From positions 1 to 64,000 of the forward strand of contig CAMPDV010000852.1 of the NCBI GenBank assembly GCA_946699065.1: 64,000 bases of DNA. Reading direction: 5' to 3'. Within the stretch, counting starts at the first letter, position 1; each line of letters opens with the position of its first letter. Below the pieces are notes generated by a model. That model had not been told where the DNA came from. It made no database searches and saw only the letters and a program-made list of their open reading frames with translations. This stretch comes from Loxodes magnus. Lineage: Eukaryota; Ciliophora; Karyorelictea; Loxodida; Loxodidae. Made by a program: the position numbers and the translations under genes. Positions 1 to 12,769 of the stretch are shown here, one piece after another.

Positions 1-266
1 ATTTTATAAATTAAATAGCATTAAGTATTAAATACCCAGTTAGGAAAAAAGGATTTATAAGTTAGTGTATCTAATTATATTTAAAATAAAGTTAAAACAT
101 ATATCATAAAAATAATTTTATATAAATTAACTATTAACCTCAATTTTGACAAATCGTCAAAATAGAGATACTAGCAAGAATAAATATTAGAAAATGAAAA
201 ATTAGAAAAAGGAAAATAATTTTATTAAATTATTTTTATTTATTAATATATTATTTATAAAATTTC

Positions 267-1895
267 TCATACCTTTTTGATTGTCCATTCTAAAGACTTC
301 ACATTAAATGCCAATAAATTCTCACATATATCATAAAAGTAAATCCTTTCTTGCACACACATCGGAATTGTTCTCACTCCGTTTTTTATTTTTTATTTTC
401 CTATTAAAGTTAATGCTTAATTCTCAAAGATACTTATACCTTCTACTTCATCTCTATTTTCATTAAAAATAAATATTTTATTCTCAAAGGCAGCAGAAAG
501 AGTATAAGATGGAACTGTTAAATATAAATTTTCAATACTTCATTCATCTTATTTTATATCGTACTTCTAAATACTTTGCAAATATTTATTTCCATCATAT
601 CCTCCAAAATGGTATAACATGCCTTTTAGAATAACTGAACTACCATTCAACGATGCTTCTTACATTTCAGATATTTAATTGAATTAATTTTCCCTAAAAT
701 TATAAACTTCACAGTTTTTTAAAACTTTGCCTTGGAAAGCTGAAATTATAAATAACTACTTTCTCATCTAATCATAAGCTAAACTATGTGAATTTCTAGC
801 TGTTATCATATTACGCTCTTTGACTTATTCATTTTAAATAATGGTTAGTCTATTAAGTCATTCATTCTGATCAAATCCTCCTGTGACTACTAAAGTATCC
901 CAGTCGATCTATATCGCTTTAAAATGCCCGCTGAAATTTTAGGTTTGAGGGTTTAATACTTCTTTCTTTAATTTTTATAAATCATATCTTATTACATTTG
1001 TAGAGTTATTAACAGCAAACAATAGAACGTTATCCTTAATTTAATGCTAAATTATATCCATTACATTTTCATAAAAATTTTAGAAGTCTATCTTGAAGTT
1101 AATAGAGCTAATGTTATATTAATTCAAATCAAGTTTATCAAGATTTAAATTATTTTCCTCTTAAATCTATCCTTTAGCTCAATTCTATACATCTTATATT
1201 TTGGTATTTAGCTTAATTGCTTCTAAAAGATTTTCTGGAGCTTTAGATTCTTTTAAGTAAATCTCTTAAATTTCCTATCATCTTTCACTACGAATTCTTA
1301 TTTCCTCGTCTAACTTTTTAATCATAAGTTCTATCTCCTTAAAGTAGGAATCTCTTTGCTTACAAATCATCTCTATCGATCTGTTTGCTTCGTCTTGAAT
1401 GAAATTTTAAAATTACTATATCTTGGAATATAAATAGGACTTAGATGCATTAATCACTCCACAATTTTAATTAACTAAATAAGTTTTCTATTTTAGAATC
1501 TGAAGCATCTAAGGTATTTCTTCATTTAGTTCTTTCTATGCATCATAATTAATTTTAATATTATGTCCTTAATGAGAAATAAGGCATTCTTCACATAGTA
1601 GCATCTGATCATCTAAGCAACACTTCAATGATGTTTACAAATGTTGAAAGCATTTATTTTTTTCCTGGTTCAAAACAATTTTTTAAAGTAGTTCAATATT
1701 AAATTACAAAATATTAGGATCTTTTAAAGTCTCCTAAAAGCAATTTTAAACAGAACAAACTACTTTCGCTTAGTTACTATACTATTATTCATAGCATTTC
1801 AAGCACATATTATGGTCGCAACTAAGTATGATAGGTTAGTTTTAATCTGTAGTGTAAAGCTATTTACAGCTTGGACATTAGCAAATAGATTCCAT
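267..1895 (-). CDS. TRIM-like protein: RING, B-box, coiled coil and kelch repeat
   Basis: One open frame of 542 residues from ATG at 1895 to TGA at 269-267, reading TAA/TAG as Gln and internal TGA as Trp. The N-terminus has a RING-type zinc pattern (CPSC at 7-10, CDH at 26-28, C31/C34, C47/C52). A B-box follows (C82, H85, C92, C101, C104, H108, H111). Residues about 115-270 are charged and coiled-coil-like. The C-terminal half has kelch-type strands, including TGG at about residue 340 and FGGYDGN further on. Known TRIM proteins with this order are usually RING E3 ubiquitin ligases that recruit substrate through the C-terminal repeat, so an E3 role is inferred, not shown. At least four internal TGA codons sit in contexts such as NEW and DEWS where Trp is expected. 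The nearest kelch-family genes further right lack the RING and B-box. Confidence 0.85.
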
Positions 1896-2866
1896 TTATT
1901 TAAAATTAAATTTTTAACTTTAGAGATAAAATTATCTTATAACTATTTTAAGTTTTACCTATTATTCTGTTCAAACTTACAAAAAATTAACCATCTCATA
2001 ATTAAAAAAGGAAAATTAAGTTTAAATAGGATAAATTTTATTAATATTCTAGTAATTTAAATTAAAAGCTTTTACTCTAACTATCTATTAATTATTTTTT
2101 ATTTGATTTGTAAATTTTATCTTTAATTACAACTATAAATCAGGTAAATTGTATGAAATTGTTTTGCAATATAAATTCTTACTAAAAAGCAAAAAAGAAT
2201 ATTTTTAATTTTTTGGATATTTTTTTAATTTTTATATCTAAATATTGAGGTTTGAATCTTATTGTAAAGATATAATGAAGCTTATAATTTCAAAATATTT
2301 TTATGATAAAATTAAAATAATTTAATACCAAAAAATTATTACCAATATAGAATAAAAGTAAATATATTATATTAGCAGGATAGAAATCTAAAAAGTAATT
2401 TTTATGTGAAGAGTAAAAAGAAATAAAAGGGAAATAAAGCAGAAATTAAAAATTTAATATTCGAGGATTTTATTTAAATTATTTAATTTTTTCAATTTAA
2501 TGAAATTCTAATTTTTATTTCTTTAAAATTTAACAATAAAAGTTTTTTTTCTTCAAAAGATAAAAAATAAAAAATAATTTAAATTAATTATTTTATATTA
2601 AAAATAGTTATTTGTATCATACTAAGTAAATTAAAGAAGTAATAGTATTATATTTCTTAATGATAAATACTAAAATAAATATATTGATAATGAATCTACA
2701 AAATATTAATTTTTAATTTTTTTAAAAGATAATAAATTAAAAAAATTATTTAAAAAATAGTAATCAATTTTTTATTCCTAACTTTAGATTTTATATAGAA
2801 TAAATATTAGAATTTTAAATTGTTTAGTTTAAAAAATTGGATAGTTAATTTAAAAATTATAAAGAG
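1896..2866. other. AT-rich spacer, no gene seen
   Basis: About 970 bases of very AT-rich sequence upstream of the TRIM-like gene. It must hold that gene's promoter, but no distinct element, hairpin or homologue of other parts of the window was seen. Confidence 0.5.
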
Positions 2867-3361
2867 ATGAGAGGCTTGCCAAATGATTTATGCTATAATA
2901 AGAGGAGAGACAAGCAAGGGTAATAGCATCACACTCCTAATATTCACACTTCCAAGAAAGACAGGCAAGCACTAATATCTTTCTATTACCTAAACAGAAA
3001 TATCTCCAAAAAAATAAAAAATATCGGAGGAAGGAACCAAGTAGAAAATTTACGACGAATGACGATTGAGGGACCTAACCAAAGAATAAGTCCTTGGAAC
3101 AGATTAGAAGCAGACTTTATGATATCTTTGGAGAAACTTCAAGTAAGATAATATGATTCACAAGAAGACTTATAAAGACCTTATTACCTTTTATATTACA
3201 AGGGATGAAGACTATGTAAGAAGAAACTGTATCAATATTAATAGCATAATCCTAGAATTGAACTGGTTTTAAATTAGGTAATTTGGAGACTTGAACACTA
3301 CGCAGGGGGAGATTACTTATTTAAGGAATATTTTATTTTCCTATTAAATTTTTAAATTTGA
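2867..3361 (+). CDS. Unrecognised 164-residue protein
   Basis: ATG at 2867 to TGA at 3359-3361 gives 164 residues with TAA/TAG as Gln. The stretch is clearly richer in G and C than its flanks and uses Arg, Gly, Pro, Asp and Glu codons freely, which is what true coding parts of this window look like. The product is basic at the N-terminus (NKRRDK near residue 12) with no membrane segment and no zinc motif. One internal TGA would be Trp (YKGWRL). No family was recognised. It could be a remnant of the coiled-coil/CCHC family seen further right, whose tails have similar composition, but no clear match was found. Confidence 0.5.
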
Positions 3362-5850
3362 TTTGGTTCGATTTAGAATTTAAAATTTTATTTCTTCTTA
3401 TTTCAAGCACTAATATTTAAAAATGTATAATTTGATAAAGCTTATTAACGTATTATATATTATATATCTTTTACTCAATAGATTCTAAAATAAAAAAATT
3501 TGTATTAATATTTATTTATAAACTTTATTTAATCAAATAAGTTTAGAATTATAGCATAAATAAGTTTTATATAATTGATTTGCTTTTTAAATAAATTATT
3601 AACAAATTAAGTTACGAAATAAAATAAAATAATTTGTTGAAATTAATAAAATTTAAGTAAAATAAATAAAACATTTTAATCTAGAAATGTATTTAAGATT
3701 TCTTATTAGTTCAAGTAAATAATTAATTTTTAATTTTAATAATATAATTAGTTATATAAATATTTTATTTATCTTATTAATAAACAGTGTAAAAACTTTT
3801 TTAACTATATATTCAAATTAAAAAAATTAAAAATTATCTATTATAATTGGAGGAAATTATGAATTATACCATAAATGTAAATTTAACTATAATATGAGAA
3901 ATTTTTGTAGTAATTTGAATAAATTTATATATATAAAAATTAGATTTTTTATTTAAATAATTCATATTTATATAAAACCCATAGAGATTATTTATAAGTA
4001 TTATAACCTTTTATAAAGAAATTATAATATTATTCTTTATAGAGAAAGCACTAAATAAAATAATTAAAATAAATGCTGATTTTTAGTGGAATAAATGATT
4101 AATATGATTTAATATATGAAAGTTCTATACATTCATAATTAATAATTAATTAAAAATGCATTCTTTTATATCTTATTTAAAAAATAAAGTTTAAAATTAA
4201 ATAAAATGTAATTTATGTTTGAAATTAAAATTTATAAAGTATATTAACTATTTTTTTAATTTAATTATTATTTTTCATAAGCACAAAAAATTTTACTTTT
4301 CTAGAAAATGCGCATTTGAATAAACTTATTTAATAGAATATTTATAATTAAATTATGAATCTTAATTAAAAACTAAATTTATTGACAATTTTATTATTTG
4401 ATATGTTAGAAATTATTTTTATAGCTTTTTATTTATTTTACACATTCAGATTATCTAAAATTTATATTAGATCTATTAAAATATGAAATGATTGCATTTT
4501 ACAATTAAATTGATTTGATAAAAATCAAATTTATTTTCAAATTGTTTACTTTTTTTACTTATCTAATTTTTTTAAACCTAAGAAAAAATTGATCAGAACT
4601 TATGAGTTAAATATAATACAAAATTTAATATAGAAAAGAAATTTAAAATTTAGCAAAAGTATGACTGCTTAATTATAAATTATAATTAAATAATAATTAA
4701 AAAGAAAAATGTTAAAATACTTTAGATTCCCTTTTAAGATAGAAAAACAATAAATAACTTTTTTTATTTTACAAGAAAAAAATTACATAAATTTAATTAT
4801 TTTTAAATAAATTTTGATTAACATTTATATTTTATATAAATAATAAGAAGAAGCGTTGAAGCAATAAGAAGATAAGCTTTAAGCAATAACATCAAATTAA
4901 ATTAATAAATATATATAAATATTGATTAAAAATCTAAAATATTTAAATATTAAAAATTTTTAGAATTTATCATAAAATAAATGTGTAAATAGGATACAAA
5001 TTTAAAATTATATTATTATTATAAAAATAAAAAATATTTTAAAATAGTAAATCTTTAATATTGTTTATATTCAAGAAAAATTTAACTAGACCGTTGAATT
5101 GTAAATATTTAAAATAGAACCAATAAATTGGCAAATTAAGATACCAATTTCCGCTACTACAAAATATTAAAAAAATTTTAATCTTAATACAATTAATTAA
5201 TTATGTGACATAATATTAATGTTTTTAAACTTTACATTGATTCAAGACTGAAGAAATTTAAAAATTAATTGGGAAAAAAATATTTAAATGGAATTACTAT
5301 TAAAAATTTATAAAGAGAAATAGAAGAAAGTAAGAGCTTATTTTTATTAAACTTTCAGATTAAATGGAAATTGGTAGGAAAGGGATTAAAATAAAAAAAT
5401 ATCTGAGCATATAATAAGAAAAAATAAACATTTTTTGCTCTTTCTATAAATTTAATATTCTGAATCTTTAAAAATTTCTCGCTTGTAGTTATAAATAGAT
5501 ATTTTAATATCTTGAAGCTTTTACATTTAACTAAATATAATAATAAAAGCATGACAATAATATTTCTGTAGAATCTTATGTTTATTTAAAAGATTAATTA
5601 TATAGATAACCTTAAATTTAGATTATCAATAAAAAACGGTACTAATGAAGGAATAGTAATTTAATATTGCTTAATTAGCAGAAATATTTACACTCAGATA
5701 ATAATAAAAACATAAAATAAATTTTTGTTTTGACTACTATTAGAAAATAATTTACTAGCATAATATTCTCTACTGATCTCAACGAAAATATAGTCTAAAG
5801 CATTTAGTTAAATATGAGAATCAAAAATAAAATAATGTTAATTCATTTTT
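3362..5850. other. AT-rich stretch, nothing supported
   Basis: About 2.5 kb of extreme AT content. Because only TGA stops, long open frames occur by chance here (for example from 5288 rightward) but they are dominated by Ile, Lys, Asn, Leu and Gln with no motif. I see no gene, repeat copy or hairpin that I would defend. Confidence 0.5.
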
Positions 5851-5854
5851 TAAA

Positions 5855-6215
5855 TGAATGTCGAAGTTTATTCAGCCGAGTAGAATATCCGGCGCAGCGT
5901 ATACTGTATTACATTTACTCTTGTAATAAATGCCACTAAAAATAAGATAGGACGTGCCTTTGTGTGATAAAGCTTTCTTATTTGAGGTTTCTCTCTATCG
6001 GTACGAGAATCTGACAAGGAAACGTTGAAGTACAGATCTCAAAGTTATCTTGCCTCTACATGTCGTCAATCTGGTCGGAATTGGAAAAACTTTAAGACAT
6101 GATTGAGATCAGAAATAATTGTTTATTTTGAATATTTTAGCTTGGCTGTGCTTTTTAACAATAATCGGATTATCCTCTAACCATTTCTAACTCCTGCCTT
6201 CGGATTGACTCACAA
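5855..6215 (+). repeat. R2-like structured element, diverged copy
   Basis: A GC-enriched island that aligns, with many substitutions, to the R2 element starting about 100 bases downstream. Shared landmarks in the same order are a GTATACTG block, a hairpin-like stretch ending in ATGCC, and TTTCTCTCTA followed by a GTA-GA block. It is too diverged to be a recent duplicate of its neighbour. It may be an older copy of the same short repeat or a second RNA of the same fold. No protein motif was found. Confidence 0.5.
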
Positions 6216-6327
6216 GAAATTTTGAAAGAAAAAATTCAATTTTGATTTTAAATACGGATAAAAGAAGAAAATATGAAATAAGAGACCAGGCGCAGTTAAA
6301 TCATTACTAGTCTTTTATTAAGAATAT

Positions 6328-6600
6328 AAAATGGATGTCGGTCGCATCAGATAAATTAGTAGATAATCTAGCAGTGTATACTGCATTGCGAGTAATCTCG
6401 CACTAGATGCCAGCACGGGGAAGGGTGGATAAGCTCTGTTGAGACATACCCAACTTACCCCGAGGATTCTCTCTAGCAGTATGAAAGTTTGACTGACGAG
6501 CCTTCTAATTACCGACTTAATAACTAATTCTTATTTAGATCTTATTCAAGAAGACTGAAGCATTTGACTCAAGATTTAATAATAATTTTTAATAAGAAGT
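6328..6600 (+). repeat. R2 short structured repeat, copy 1
   Basis: About 270 bases that recur almost unchanged at 16307-16585. The element begins near AAATGGATGTC and ends in an A/T-rich tail. It has clear fold-back potential: TGCGAG/CTCGCA around 6386-6403, and CGGGGAAGGGT pairing with ACCCAACTTACCCCG between about 6415 and 6463. The size, tail and conserved fold suggest a SINE or a copied non-coding RNA. I could not name the parental RNA; tRNA, 7SL and U1 were considered and not supported. Confidence 0.65.
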
Positions 6601-6921
6601 ATAATATAAATTTCTTTGTAAGAAAATTTTAACTAAAGATTTATATTTTTTAATATTTGATAATTTGGATAAATTACATTTTTATCTTAAATAATATTTA
6701 TATTTTTCACTAGAATTTTTAAATTAAAATCTGGGTTAAAGGGTATTTAAAATAAGAAATTTACTTACAAATATTTGTATTAAAAAGTTTATAATTAAAT
6801 TAAAATTAAGAACGATAATTAGTTGATAACGTTGATTAAATAAGAATTAATTATTTTAAAATTAATATTATAAATTTTATTTTAAATGGGATAGTTAAAA
6901 ATTTTATTCAATTTTTGCATT

Positions 6922-7862
6922 TCAGCTTAACCTACACCATTTTTCAGATTTCGAATCATAACTTAATAACTAACTTATTGTGTTGTACTGAAATACTTTA
7001 TTCTTGCTTAAAATAGCTTGTGTATAATCATAAGCTTGAAAATAAGTTGAAGGAAATTGTTCTTCTTTAACTATTATTTTTCTTTAATCATATATTTAAG
7101 TATCTTACTAAGAATTATTTTTGTATATAAGAAAACTCTTAAACTGAGGAATATAAATTGATGAACTTGTTGCTTTTAAAGATAGCTTCTAATTACATAA
7201 AGTTCAATTATTAGTAATACCATCGAAAATCTGAATTTTATCTTATTCTGCAAGTAATTCCTTACTTAATCCACCAAATGCGAAAACGTTATTATATATT
7301 TAATCACAACCAAAAACTAGAACAGGAGTGATTATCTGTTGGATGCTTTTAAATTACTAAGATTAGAAGTTAAAAACTTCACACTCCCCGGAATTTTTAA
7401 TTATATCTTAAAAATAATATCCCCTGAAAATATATAAACTAGCTTGGTTCTATTATAGCTAGTTTTATGCCACAACCGTTGAGTTATCATCTAAAATTCC
7501 TGAGCTTCTTCTTAGCTCCAAATTGTGAACCTTTTTTTATTATCATTCTCTCCACCTGATATTAAAAGAATTTAATCTCCAATTTGTTCTATAACTGTAC
7601 AATCTAGGCTTGTAGGTTTAAATAAGTAATCCTTTTTTTTGAACGACTTATCAACAACAGAAAAAGAAACAACAGTAGAAGAATTTTTGACAATTGTTTT
7701 AATATTTTTAATATTCTAAGCAAGATTAGGACTAATTTCGTACTTTACTACTCCTATTCCTATTCTTCCATATAATCTTATACCATCCAAGTTTTATGAA
7801 GCTCTAATGAGTTTTCTCAGATATAGTATTTTTATGGCTAAGCTTTATTGCTCTTCTTGTAT
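6922..7862 (-). pseudogene. Kelch-like family member, frameshifted, start lost
   Basis: Same gene as the intact copies at 20161 and 41774: an N-terminal LYLRKLIR helix, an ILLISGG strand, an FGCD block, FAFGG, YDYTQ and a terminal W near the stop. It ends at TGA 6924-6922, four residues after the last Trp, as in the paralogues. The length (941) is not a multiple of three; one base is missing near 7395, after ISGD. The position matching the start Met of the paralogues reads ATA here and no in-frame ATG lies just upstream. Internal TGA in NNWTLC stands where a paralogue has TGG. Probably a decaying copy; kelch proteins are usually protein-binding adaptors. Confidence 0.75.
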
Positions 7863-8543
7863 CTTTTATAATTTTATTTGCTTAGTAAAAGAAATAAATT
7901 TATTGTTAAAAAAATTAATAAAAATTTTGAATCAAAATTTTAAATAAAATTAATTAAAAATAAGAGATAAAAGGATAGAAATTATATAAATACCAATTTT
8001 ACTTAAAAATATATGAAAGTAGTATCAAAGCAAGGCATTCGCTTATTCATATTCCTGTATTTTAAGATGAAGCATTATAAATTATACCAAGTTAACAAAG
8101 TTTTAAACTTTAGACAGAAGCTTATTCAATTTGTAAATTTTAGTTAAATTATAATAAATTTTTAAGAGTTTATTTTAGTTAAAAAATATTATTTAAGGAT
8201 TGAAATCCTTCAAATATTCAAAGTGATTAATTTCAAATGTGTAATTCAAAAGAAAGAGTACTTTAATTTGGAACCTTTAAGAGATATAAAAAAAGATTCA
8301 AATTCTTCACAATCTGAAGAATAAAAGCAATAATTTAATCAAATCTTTGCTTTATACATTAATATAATATCACAAAATTTAGTTATGTCACAAACTAAAT
8401 TTTATAAATTTTTACGAAATTAATTGCGAAAAATTAGATAAATGGAATTCATGAGTATTAAGCAAAATATTTAGTTTAAAAAAATTAATTTTTATATCTT
8501 TAGTACTTGATTAAAGAGAAAATAATTAATAATTCTATAAACC

Positions 8544-9490
8544 TCATACTTTAATTCAATTTTCTGATTTCAAGTCATAACTAAATAATTAACTTATGGC
8601 ATTACATTGAAAAACTTCACTCTTTTTAAAAATTGGCTAAGTATAATCATATTCATTTCTTAAGTTAACTTTATATTTTTCTCCTTTAATTGTTATTGTC
8701 TTTTTATCATAAATTTATGTCTCCAGGTAAGAAAAATTGACATATATTAGAAAAAATTGAATATGGGGAATATAAATTTAAGAACTTTTCCCTTTTTTTG
8801 ATAGTTTTTAGTCGCAAAATATCCAGGTGTTATTGGTGATATTCACGCTATTTAAAATCTAAATTTAATCCTATGCAGAAAATTATTCTATACTAAAGCC
8901 TCCAAAAACATAAACTTATTTGTCAGTCTAATCACAGCCAAAAATTCGAACAGGATTTAAAATATTTTTAATACTATTGAACTTTGAGGTTTAAAAGTTG
9001 AAAAATTCACATTAAGCTTAACTATTAAAAGCATCATTTAAATTAGATTCCCCAGAAATTACATAAACTATTTTATTTTCATCAAAAATCGTTTTATGTC
9101 AAAATCTCTCAGATATCATTTGGAATTCTTATATTCTTCTCTTGTTAAAAACTGTGAATTTTTTTGCCATTAAAATTATCCCCCTGATATTATTATAGTT
9201 GAGTTTTTAATTTATTCTATAGAAGTATAATCCTTTTCTGTAGGAAAAATTGTGTGATTTTCATTTTGAAATGTGTGATTTTTAATAGAATATGAAATTA
9301 TGTTACTAGAATTAATAATAAAAGTTTTAATGCTTTTAAATTACTAAGCAAGGCTAGGAATAACTTCATATTTTACTATTCCTATTTCAAATTTACCAAA
9401 TTATCTTATTCAATTCATGTTTTATGAGGTTCTAATGAGTTTCCTTAGAAAGAGGATTTTTATAATAGAATTTTATGATTCCTCTTTCAT
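8544..9490 (-). pseudogene. Kelch-like family member with one frameshift
   Basis: ATG at 9490 begins MKEESQNSI and is followed by the family helix LFLRKLIR. After the ISGG strand, near 9160-9185, the frame changes by one base and then stays open through KFTVF, RFWHKT, YVFGGFS, NTWIFC, YDYTQP and SENWIKV to TGA 8546-8544. The length of 947 agrees with a single indel. RFWHKT uses TGA for Trp here, TGG in the copies at 20161 and 41774. It lies tandem to the copy at 6922-7862, 0.68 kb away, and its 5' end lies only about 15 bases from repeat R1. A short unspliced intron is possible at the shift, but I saw no convincing splice sites. Confidence 0.75.
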
Positions 9491-9504
9491 ATTATTATAT
9501 ATAT

Positions 9505-10012
9505 TTTAAAACCGCCATAGTTGTTTGAAGGTGAACAACAAGGTCGTCTTCATCAGAGGTTGGGGAAGTTAAGTACCCATAATCGACTTTATGTCTCCCT
9601 CTGCTTTGGTTTGGTCTCGAGACATAAGATTCTTAGACCTTCGGCACTGGCTTAGTTTAGATTTAATTCTGGAATCAAAAAGAAATAATATTGCGAGCTT
9701 CATCAGAGGTGGGGAGATTAAGTACCCATAATTGACACATGTCGTCCTCTGCTTTGGTGATGCAATGAGACACAATCCTGCCATGTTCTTGGACCTCCAA
9801 CAAGTATTAAAGATTACGAGTATTCTGAAATTATATCAGTATTGAACATTTTTATCAGCACTGAATAATTATACATGTATTGAACAAGGTTTATCAGTAT
9901 CTGATAATTTTATCAGTAACAAACAGTCTTGCTAGTATGAAACATTTTTTAAAGAGCTGCGCACCAACGAGAGGGCTACGCGCTCTATAATCAAATTTAT
10001 TTATTTATTTAT
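9505..10012 (+). repeat. R1 SINE-like element, full copy 1
   Basis: About 0.5 kb, repeated with high identity at 22098, 33764 and 43631 and, shortened, at 15883. Order of parts: a head with CGCCATAG and GGAAGTTAAG, which resembles 5S rRNA; two internal copies of a block of about 60 bases (AAGTTAAGTACCCATAAT and AATTAAGTACCCATAAT types) separated by a unique stretch; a run of degenerate TATCAGTA-TGAA units; and an imperfect hairpin at 9953-9987 before a (TTTA)n tail. Small ORFs in it conflict with one another and are not genes. Inferred to be a retroposed non-coding element. Confidence 0.75.
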
Positions 10013-11455
10013 AATATTTTTTATGTCATATTTTTATAATGCCAATGGAAAAATTTATCTTATAAATTATTAGAAAAAAATTACAAAATATATAAAAAAG
10101 TATTTGAAAAAAGTATAAATTAAATTATTTAAATTAAAAAAACAATTTAGTTAAAAAGTATAGCAGCTATGATAAAGGAAAGTGAAATGTATTATTATTT
10201 GAAAATCATTAAATTTTTTATTAGATTAATTTTAATTATTTTAATTTTTCTAATTTTAAATATAAATTGAGGAAAATCAGAAATAATATAAGCAGTTAAT
10301 TACGAAGGTAATTTAAGTTTCACAGCATTTTGCCTTTCTTTAAAAATTAAGATTAAAAAGATTTGAAGTTTAAGATAAGATTATTTAAATCAGAAAAAAC
10401 AGATGAAAAATAAGAATTATTATTATAATAATAAAGATCATTTTTATAGATAATTTACAAAATTAAAAAAAATGGAAAAAGATAAATGATAAAAATATGA
10501 AATAAACTTAAAGTTTATTTTAAATAAGGTAGAATATTAATAGCATATTGTATTTAGAAAAAAAACATAGCAAACATTCAATCTAGAAACTATGAAAAAA
10601 TGTAACTGTACGAATGCTATTTTTGGTATTATTATATTTAGGATATTTACTATTAGACAAATATTCGGAAATTAAGAAAGTTTAAAATATAAAATAAGAA
10701 AGAAAAATAAAGGTAAAAATTCAATATATTAAAGATATAATTAAAACTTTTCTTTTGAAAACCTAATATAAAAAAATAATATAATGTTTATTCTATTGCA
10801 AAAATTAGATAAATTTTGTTATATCACTTCAACTTATTAAAATTAATAAATTTAATTTAAATTAATACCATAAAATACTTCCTATTTTAATTGAAGTATT
10901 AACTCATAAAAAGATTCTTATTTCAGTTATTTACAATCTTCAATCACCTTTAATTTAAAAAAGAAAATTTCTCTTTTTAGCAAACTATTGCATAATTATT
11001 TCTATAAATTATTTAAATAATTATTGCTAGTAGATTATTATTTATATCATTTTTTATATAAGTAAGATTAATATTAAGATTATTATTTCATAAAATAATT
11101 TTATTTATATTTTAGATTTTATTTATAAGATTTATCTTTAAATTAGCCATTTATTAAAAGAGTAATAAATTTTATATTATTAAAATTATAATTTTATTAA
11201 CTTCAAAAAAATTAACTATCAGAAGAAAAAATTTATAAGTAGATTCATAAATAAAATTTTATAAAATTGGTAAATTAATTCCAATTTTAATCTAAAGTTT
11301 TAAAAAGATGTTTTAAGTGATTTAAAGAGAATGCTTTCAAATATTTTATTTATAAAAATTGAAAAAAATTATTAATTTCACATTTATTTTTCCATTCTTC
11401 CATACTTAAATATAAAATTTTATTATCTATTATAATTGTAATAAAATATATTATT
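10013..11455. other. AT-rich stretch, nothing supported
   Basis: About 1.4 kb between R1 copy 1 and the kelch remnant. Very AT-rich, with no motif-bearing frame, no copy of the window's repeats and no notable hairpin. Confidence 0.5.
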
Positions 11456-11955
11456 TTTACTTAAAATGGATTTAACGTAATCCTGCTTCAAGTCACATCA
11501 ATTTGTGTATTTTTCTCCTTTAGTTTATATTACTTTTAAATTCAAATTTAAGTTTAAGTTTGCAAATCTGATTCTTTTTAAATCAGTAGTATCTTTTTTA
11601 TGGAATAAAAATAAGTGAGCTATCTCAAAGATTTAAAATTTCTATCTACTCAAGATTAACTTTTTTAACTATTGAAAATCTAAATACTGATTTTTTCAAA
11701 ATCTAAAAACAAATCCTCCCTCTAAAAATATAAATTTATTAATCCTAGCATTTATTTCCAAAATTTTAAATAGATATTAATTTTTATACTAAGGTTCGCA
11801 AATTTTAAGATCAAAGTTAAAAAATTCACATTAAGAATATTTTAAGTTTTTGTTTCTTCTTTGCTTACTCTTTAATTTATATAAATGTTTTTCTTTTATC
11901 AAATACAATAATTTTTCTATAACCACTTAATCATAAATGGTAAAAACTTTTAATT
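11455..11955 (-). pseudogene. Kelch-like family remnant
   Basis: A degraded third minus-strand copy. Reading leftwards, the NFFNFDLK strand, a glycine pair where the other copies have FGG, and a GEKY-like block line up with the family in order, but they fall in more than one frame and the N-terminal helix and the terminal Trp-to-stop segment are not recognisable. It extends the tandem series 6922, 8544 and 11455, each copy more decayed the further right it lies. Confidence 0.5.
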
Positions 11956-12769
11956 ATATAATAAAAAGTATAGTGAAGTTGAATTTTGATTATCTGGTTA
12001 TATTTCGAATCTTAGAGATGCTTGTGGCTGAATCTAAGAACTTGAAAGGAGAGTGTTGGAAATTTTATCCGATCTTAGTAAGGGTTTGAAGTATTTGATT
12101 ATTGAATAATAAATCATTACTTATAATATTTCCTGTTTACGAAATTAATCAACTGAATATCCTCATTATATTAATTAAATGATTTTTTACAGAAAGCAGC
12201 ATTGCAAGAGCTATCTATCTTTAACAAAAAAGATTAATCAATATTATCTTTTTTCTTTCTCATAAATATCTTCAGATATAATAAACATTTTATAATTATT
12301 CAATTTATGGTTAATCTATTTAGACTCTTTATATATCAATTATTTAAATTTATATTAATCATAATTTATAGAATAAATAAGCATAATTTAAAAACAATAA
12401 GTTCTAGGAAGAATTTAATATTTCTATACTTATTCCAAGCTTAAAAAATTATCTTAATATTATAATTATTTATGACTTTTAAAGAAAAATATTTAGCCCA
12501 GTTTATTTAGGTATTTTAATTACCCCTCTACATTTAAATATCTTATTTTTAAATATATTTTTACAAAAAAAATTTAAAAAAGCAAAAGAAATAAGATTTA
12601 ATAAATGATCTTTTGAATCAAAGTTATTATTACAGGAATATAAAGAATAAAATATTTTCTCGCTAAGCAAATAATAAAAAAAAGATTTAAGTAAGCAGCT
12701 AAAAAATTTATAAATAAAAATTTACAAATTTAATAATAATAATAATAGTAAACTAAAAGTAATTAAAGT

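Noticed and set aside
6440..6470. ACTTACC in R2, suggesting U1 snRNA
   Set aside because: U1 needs this motif single-stranded at the 5' end; here it is internal and inside a predicted stem, and the rest does not resemble U1.
9569..9784. Short ORFs inside R1 copies (also at 33827-34042 and 43646-43905)
   Set aside because: They fall within a structured repeat, exist on both strands at once, and vary with single substitutions between copies. The repeat explains their conservation.
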